From the NCBI RefSeq assembly GCF_001423885.1, contig NZ_LMPP01000001.1, positions 1,456,134 to 1,520,133 on the forward strand: 64,000 bases of DNA, written 5' to 3'. Positions 59,585 through 64,000 of this stretch are shown here, one piece after another. This stretch comes from Rathayibacter sp. Leaf185 (lineage in GTDB: Bacteria > Actinomycetota > Actinomycetes > Actinomycetales > Microbacteriaceae). Below the pieces are notes generated by a model that did not search any database, had not been told where the DNA came from, and saw only the letters and a list, made by a program, of their open reading frames with translations. Within the stretch, counting starts at the first letter, position 1. Every line of letters starts with the position of its first letter. The position numbers were made by a program, and so were the translations under genes.

Positions 59585-61660
59585 TCAGGCGCTCGCGGTG
59601 TGCTTCGCGCTCCGCTTCGTGCTCGGCCACCAGAACGCGTCACCGGTGAGGAACACGAGCGCCGGCACCAGGACCGTGCGCACGACGAGCGTGTCGAGCA
59701 GGACGCCGATGCACACGATCACGCCGATCTGGGTGAGCGCGACGACCGGCAGCACGCCGAGCACGGCGAAGACCGCCGCCAGCAGGATGCCCGCGCTCGT
59801 GATCACTCCGCCGGTCGAGGCGAGCGCGCGCACCATGCCCTCGCGGGTGCCGTGCCGTGCCCGCTCCTCGCGCGCTCGGGTGACGAGGAAGATGTTGTAG
59901 TCGACTCCGAGCGCCACCAGGAACAGGAACGCGAACAGCACCACGTTCGCGTCGAAGGCGGGGAAACCGAGCAGTCCGCGGAAGAGCAGGTTCGCCGCTC
60001 CCAGGCTCGCGAAGAACGTGGCCAGCACGCTCGCGATGAGCAGCACCGGCGCGACGAGCGAGCGCAGGAGCAGCGCCAGGATCAGGAAGACGATGGCCAG
60101 GATGATCGGGATGATCAGCCCCTGGTCGCGCTCCGACGCGGACTGCGTGTCGAATGCCGTGGCGTCGCTCCCGCCGACGAGGGTCTCCGAGACCGGGCCG
60201 CTCGAGTCGGTGTAGGCCGCGCGCAGCGCCGTGATCGTCTCGAAGCTCTCGGCGCTCTCGGGTTCGGAGGCGAGCACGAGGCTCACCGAGGTGAGTCCGT
60301 TCGCGCTCTCGCCGGCCCGTGCCGACACGACTCCGGCGGTTCCCTCGGCGAGGGTGGTCGCCTCGGCGACGGCCGCGTCCGGAGTCAGCACCGTGGTCTG
60401 CGCGGTGAGGCCCGCACCGAAGGAGTCGTCGATCACGGCCTGGGCCTGCACGGACTCCGGATCCCCGAGCAGCTGGTCGGTCTGCGAGAGTCCGACCTTC
60501 GCGCCGACGAGTCCGAGCGACAGCAGGGCGACACCGACGGTGGCGATGATCGCCACGCGTCCTGGGCGGCGGGCGACCGCACGTCCGAGCCGCGTCCACA
60601 GTCCGTCCTTGCGAGGGGCGGTGCCCGAGGCCGCGACGCGCGGTCTCGGCACGAAAGGCCAGAAGAGACCGCGTCCGCAGAGCACGAGGGCGGAGGGGAG
60701 CACGGCCAGCGCGAACACGATCGCGATCACGACCCCGACGGCGCAGGCGAATCCGAGCGCGCGGTTGCCGGCGAGCTCGGCGAGCAGCAGGGTCAGCAGG
60801 CTGAGCGCGACGGTCCCGCCACTCGCGGCGATGGCCGGCCCGGCACTCCTGACCGCTGTCGTCATCGCGCGGTGCCGGTCCTCCTCGTGGAGCAGCTCCT
60901 CCCGGTACCGGGCGACGAGCAGCAGTGCGTAGTTCGTCCCCGCACCGAAGACCAGCACCGAGAGGATTCCGCTCACCGAGGCGTCGATCGACACTCCGAC
61001 CGCTTCGGCGAGAGCGGCGACGACGATCCGCGCCAGGCCATCGGCGATGCCGACGACCGCGAGGGGGACGATCCAGAGGATCGGACTGCGGTAGGTCGCG
61101 ATCAGGAGCACCGCCACCACGATCACGGTGACGAGCAGGAGGCGGAAGTCGGCTCCGGCGAACGCGTTCGAGATGTCCGCCTGGAAACCGACCGCTCCGG
61201 TGAGGTAGCTCTCGAGCCCCGTCGGCAGGTCGGCGGATCCCGCTGCGCGGAGGCGGTCCGCGACCGATTCGACGTCGGCCTCGACCTCTGCCGCCGAGAG
61301 GGGGACGGCGACGAGCGCGGCGCGACCGTCGTCGCTGAACTGCGGCCGCACGGCATCGGGAGTCGTCGACAGCGAAGCCAGTTCGACGGCACGCTGACCG
61401 ATCGCCGTGGTGTCCGCGTCGGTCAGACCACTGTCCCGGTTCCAGAGGAGGACTCCCGCTGTCGCGTCGGCCGACGGGAACTCCTCGAGCAGCGCGGCGA
61501 CCTCGGCCGACTGCGCCGAGTCGGGAAGCCCCGTCTGGGGGAAGCCGGACTCTCCGCCCGAGGGGAGGAGGGCGAAGAGAGCGCCCACCGCGATGATCGC
61601 GGAGACGACGGTGATCCATGCGCTGCGCCGCGAGTGGACGAGCAGTGCGAGGGGGGACAT
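59585..61660 (-). CDS. MMPL family RND transporter
   Basis: A 691-residue MMPL exporter of the short actinobacterial type: two sets of six membrane helices with the GTNYALLLVARYREEL and LGVDYNIFLVTRAREE elements after helices 4 and 10, and two extracytoplasmic loops. Unlike the one at 16326 it lacks a C-terminal ATPase-like part. GGAGGAG precedes ATG 61660. A 22-bp near-perfect palindrome lies in its promoter, but no MarR/TetR gene is adjacent. Confidence 0.93.
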   Translation of the reverse strand: MSPLALLVHSRRSAWITVVSAIIAVGALFALLPSGGESGFPQTGLPDSAQSAEVAALLEEFPSADATAGVLLWNRDSGLTDADTTAIGQRAVELASLSTTPDAVRPQFSDDGRAALVAVPLSAAEVEADVESVADRLRAAGSADLPTGLESYLTGAVGFQADISNAFAGADFRLLLVTVIVVAVLLIATYRSPILWIVPLAVVGIADGLARIVVAALAEAVGVSIDASVSGILSVLVFGAGTNYALLLVARYREELLHEEDRHRAMTTAVRSAGPAIAASGGTVALSLLTLLLAELAGNRALGFACAVGVVIAIVFALAVLPSALVLCGRGLFWPFVPRPRVAASGTAPRKDGLWTRLGRAVARRPGRVAIIATVGVALLSLGLVGAKVGLSQTDQLLGDPESVQAQAVIDDSFGAGLTAQTTVLTPDAAVAEATTLAEGTAGVVSARAGESANGLTSVSLVLASEPESAESFETITALRAAYTDSSGPVSETLVGGSDATAFDTQSASERDQGLIIPIILAIVFLILALLLRSLVAPVLLIASVLATFFASLGAANLLFRGLLGFPAFDANVVLFAFLFLVALGVDYNIFLVTRAREERARHGTREGMVRALASTGGVITSAGILLAAVFAVLGVLPVVALTQIGVIVCIGVLLDTLVVRTVLVPALVFLTGDAFWWPSTKRSAKHTASA

Positions 61661-61684
61661 GGTTCTCCTCCGACCCGATCGGGA

Positions 61685-61706
61685 ATTAGTCAGCCTGCTG
61701 AGTAAT
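61685..61706. promoter_or_regulatory. MarR-like palindrome in the MMPL promoter
   Basis: ATTAGTCAGC and GCTGAGTAAT (9 of 10 pairs) flank CT, 25 nt before the MMPL start codon. Size and bases are like MarR-family operators. No regulator gene lies nearby. Confidence 0.7.
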
Positions 61707-61721
61707 AGTGCCACGCCACTC

Positions 61722-63215
61722 TCATCGGGGGAAGCCGAGCCGTCGCAGCCAGTCCGCCAGCACCTCCCCGCTGACGTCGAACAGCTCGGTCCCGCGGTGC
61801 GGCGCGTCGATCTCGGTGCTCGTGACGCGCACTCCCCGCGGCAGCACCTCGACGATCGACGCCCCCGACGCGGCCACCGACCGCTCGTGCGCCGGGCCGG
61901 CGAGGACGTCCGTGCGGTTCGCCGCCCCGGGAGCGACGACCACCGGTGCGGGAGTCGTCGTGTCGACGAACGCGTGGTGCCAGTGCCCGGAGAGCACCGC
62001 AAGGACGGGAGCCCCCTCGACCGCCTCCCAGAGGTCGTGCGGGTTCGCGAGCCCCATCCGCCGGTGCAGCGGCGTGACGGCGTCGATCGGAGGGTGGTGA
62101 AGAACGAGCACCGTGGGGGTGAGCGGGTCCGTGAGGAACCGCCCCCGCAACCAGGCCAGCGTCGGCTCCGTCAGCAGTCCCCAGGACGCGCCGCCCGGGA
62201 CGGACGAGTCGAGCGCGACGATCCGGGTGCCGCCCACCAGGGTCTCGGTGTTCCAGGGCGCGGGCGAGCCGAAGTTCTCGCGGTCGTCGTGGTTGCCCAG
62301 GGCGAGGACGAGAGCAGCACCGCGTTGCTCGCACCACGGGGTGAGGATCTCGCGCAGGGCCGAGTAGGAGTCGGCCGAGCCGTCGCCGCTCAGATCCCCC
62401 GAGACGATCACGGCATCGATGTCCTGGATCGCAGCGTGGGCGTCGAGCACCGCCGCGAGACTCGCGCGCGTGTCGATGACGCGGTTGTAGCGGGAGCCGG
62501 GATCCCCGAGCAGATGGGTGTCCGAGAGATGCAGCAGTCGGAGTGGACGCTCCGGCGTCGGAGAGAGGATCGCGTCGGCCCGTTCGGCGGCGGCCTCGAT
62601 CCGCTCGGCATTGCGCTCGTCGGGGCCGTCGCTCCAGGCGAGCGCGTCGTCGAGGGTCTTGCCGAACCGGAGGTGCCGAGCGACCAGACGCGTGCGCCGC
62701 ACCACCGGATCGATGCGGAGGTGGAAGGTCAGATCGAGCAGGGGCGCGACCTCGCCCCACCCCTCCTCGCCGAGCAGCAGGTAGTTCCCCTCGATCACGA
62801 CGACAGTCGGATCCCCGATCGTGAGGACCGTCCCGTCCGGGACCGGCTCCTCGATCGCGCGGTCGAACGAGGCGAAGCGCAGCACGTCGCCGGGCTGCGC
62901 GAGGCGGAGGCGGCGGAGCGCTCCGACGAAGCCGGCCGTGTCGAAGGTGTCGGGCGCGCCCATCCGCTCCCGCCGACCGAGCTCACGCAGTCTCGCCTGC
63001 GGGAGGTGGTAGCCGTCGATCCCCAGCACCACGGCTCCGGGGATGCTCGCACGGAGCTCCTCGGCGATCGTCGACTTGCCGGCTCCGGGAGAGCCGGTCA
63101 GCCCGACGAGCAGGAGCGCCCGGCCGGCCGATGCGCGGACGATCGACTCGACCGCTTCGTCGAGCGAGCGGACGACGGTTCGCTGAGGGGCGGGATCGGA
63201 AGGATCGGGGGTCAT
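61722..63215 (-). CDS. Fusion of nucleoside-kinase-like P-loop domain and metallophosphoesterase
   Basis: A 497-residue two-domain protein. Residues about 30-215: uridine-kinase/PanK-like P-loop domain with Walker A GSPGAGKST (41-49), GIDGYHLP and VVIEGNYLLL. Residues about 225-497: calcineurin-like phosphoesterase with SDTH (Asp232, His234), GDLSGDG (Asp274), GNHDDREN (Asn308, His309), HHPP and GHWHH, the 3',5'-cAMP phosphodiesterase (Icc/CpdA) pattern. Both active sites look intact. GAGAAT is 6 nt before ATG 63215 (possible leaderless start). It may phosphorylate a sugar or nucleoside and remove a phosphate from a related compound. Confidence 0.85.
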   Translation of the reverse strand: MTPDPSDPAPQRTVVRSLDEAVESIVRASAGRALLLVGLTGSPGAGKSTIAEELRASIPGAVVLGIDGYHLPQARLRELGRRERMGAPDTFDTAGFVGALRRLRLAQPGDVLRFASFDRAIEEPVPDGTVLTIGDPTVVVIEGNYLLLGEEGWGEVAPLLDLTFHLRIDPVVRRTRLVARHLRFGKTLDDALAWSDGPDERNAERIEAAAERADAILSPTPERPLRLLHLSDTHLLGDPGSRYNRVIDTRASLAAVLDAHAAIQDIDAVIVSGDLSGDGSADSYSALREILTPWCEQRGAALVLALGNHDDRENFGSPAPWNTETLVGGTRIVALDSSVPGGASWGLLTEPTLAWLRGRFLTDPLTPTVLVLHHPPIDAVTPLHRRMGLANPHDLWEAVEGAPVLAVLSGHWHHAFVDTTTPAPVVVAPGAANRTDVLAGPAHERSVAASGASIVEVLPRGVRVTSTEIDAPHRGTELFDVSGEVLADWLRRLGFPR

Positions 63216-63349
63216 GCACTCATTCTCGCGAGCACCTCCGACGGTCGCGGGCGGGTCGTCGTGAACGGTGGACGGACGGAGGGCCTCGGCATCTGTGGAG
63301 GAAGCACGCTCGGACGACACGCCCGGGATGCAGGAAAATCACCCGGCGT

Positions 63350-63378
63350 TTGACACGACCCGGGAGCCTGCGTAAATT
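63350..63378 (+). promoter_or_regulatory. rRNA promoter P1
   Basis: TTGACA (63350-63355), 17-bp spacer and TAAATT (63373-63378), pointing to the right edge. Near-consensus for the housekeeping sigma factor. Confidence 0.85.
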
Positions 63379-63647
63379 ATTCCGAGTCGCCACAAAGGCC
63401 GCAGGGAAACGGAAAGAACAGGCCTCCTCCGGGGGTGCAAATCCTACGTCCCGGCCTCAATCGGGACCATCCCACCGAAGACAGCTTCTCGGAGCACGTC
63501 GTCGTGACGGATGTAAAGCCATCGCAGGATCCTTCGGATCCAGCCTCTTCGCCGCCCGGCGCCGGACCACGGTCCAGATCCAGGCAGTCCCTGACGGGAC
63601 AACGTCGGAGCGCCCACAAGCGCACTGACACGGTGAAGAAGCCGGAT

Positions 63648-63675
63648 TTGACACGGCCTGCGGATGTGCTAAGTT
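63648..63675 (+). promoter_or_regulatory. rRNA promoter P2
   Basis: TTGACA (63648-63653), 16-bp spacer and TAAGTT (63670-63675). Together with P1 it is the tandem arrangement usual for rRNA operons; no open frame in 63216-64000 looks coding. Confidence 0.85.
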
Positions 63676-63758
63676 ATACAAGTTGCCACGGCGGCCGAGA
63701 GAATAACTTCTCCAGCTTAGCCGAGTTGCTTGTCACTGACAACCAATAACTGCAACAT

Positions 63759-63969
63759 CTTCGATCACTCTCGTTGTGAAGCGCTTTCTTTGGGCGTGGA
63801 GGCGGGGTGTGTCCGATTCTTGAGAACTCAACAGCGTGCACTATGTTCAATGCCAAATAATATGCTTCGATCACTCTCGTTGTGAAGCGCTTTCTTTGGG
63901 CGTGGAGGCGGGGTGTGTCCGATTCTTGAGAACTCAACAGCGTGCACTATGTTCAATGCCAAATAATAT
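63759..63969 (+). repeat. Tandem duplicated rRNA leader segment
   Basis: A 105-nt block (63759-63863) is repeated without change at 63865-63969 (106-nt period). Each copy has TTGAGAACTCAA (63820-63831 and 63926-63937), a palindrome known from actinobacterial rRNA leaders and spacers near boxA/processing sites. The 16S gene is expected just beyond the window. Confidence 0.93.
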
Positions 63970-64000
63970 ATAACCTCGGCCATTGATTCTGTTTCTGCCT

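Noticed and set aside
63216..63749. Short open frames in both directions in the rRNA leader region
   Set aside because: Codon bias is lost, base composition is lower in GC, and the region holds rRNA promoters and leader repeats.

Overview
The window is very GC-rich, with GTG starts, many 4-nt ATGA/GTGA overlaps between genes and a mycothiol-type DinB enzyme. It also has IdeR-type iron control, a FurA-catalase pair and an rRNA leader carrying TTGAGAACTCAA. Together these point to a chromosomal segment of a high-GC actinobacterium, most likely family Microbacteriaceae (Rathayibacter/Clavibacter-like). The family is my inference from gene content, not a search result. I see no integrase, transposase, tRNA or CRISPR array, so it reads as ordinary chromosome with several accessory cassettes.

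Layout. 1-9.1 kb: a cut-off gene, a MacB-type ABC exporter, small metabolic and unknown genes, two alpha/beta hydrolases, an epimerase and a quinone reductase. 9.2-14.0 kb: a stress/envelope block with an apolipoprotein-like protein, a holin-family membrane protein, a DUF3618 protein, CsbD, a zinc alcohol dehydrogenase, Ohr and chorismate mutase. 14.1-19.9 kb: a YhgE/Pip protein and an MMPL transporter with an unusual C-terminal P-loop domain, divergent from a TetR gene across a triple operator. 19.9-25.6 kb: LysR, two aldo/keto reductases, a LysM lipoprotein and an ArsR-hydrolase-membrane operon. 25.7-33.7 kb: purL, a GT-C glycosyltransferase, a MarP-like protease, an Eis-type acetyltransferase and DUF1697. 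33.7-37.7 kb: a complete siderophore/iron ABC importer behind a DtxR/IdeR box. 37.8-42.0 kb: a five-gene cassette of unknown function (zinc ribbon, small coiled-coil protein, four-TM membrane protein, VWA+OmpA lipoprotein, membrane VWA protein). 42.0-44.9 kb: TetR, an integral membrane protein and a LuxI/FeeM-like acyltransferase candidate. 44.9-53.4 kb: HAD mutase plus GH65 phosphorylase, AraC, a Tat-exported protein with four 213-bp repeats and a secreted beta-helix protein. 53.5-57 kb: purQ, purS, a VOC protein and an HtrA-like protease. 57-63.2 kb: FurA, catalase, a second MMPL transporter and a kinase-metallophosphatase fusion. 63.3-64 kb: rRNA promoters and a duplicated rRNA leader; the 16S gene should begin just past the right edge.

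Three themes run across the genes. First, many genes have a TAGNNT-like -10 box 6-7 nt before the start codon, the signature of leaderless transcription. Second, at least three families of dispersed palindromic or inverted repeats occupy intergenic spaces. Third, many promoters carry clear inverted-repeat operators next to (or strikingly without) an obvious cognate regulator.

The best candidate for an undescribed system is the 37.8-42.0 kb surface cassette. Next come the MMPL/P-loop fusion and the acyltransferase/membrane-protein pair.
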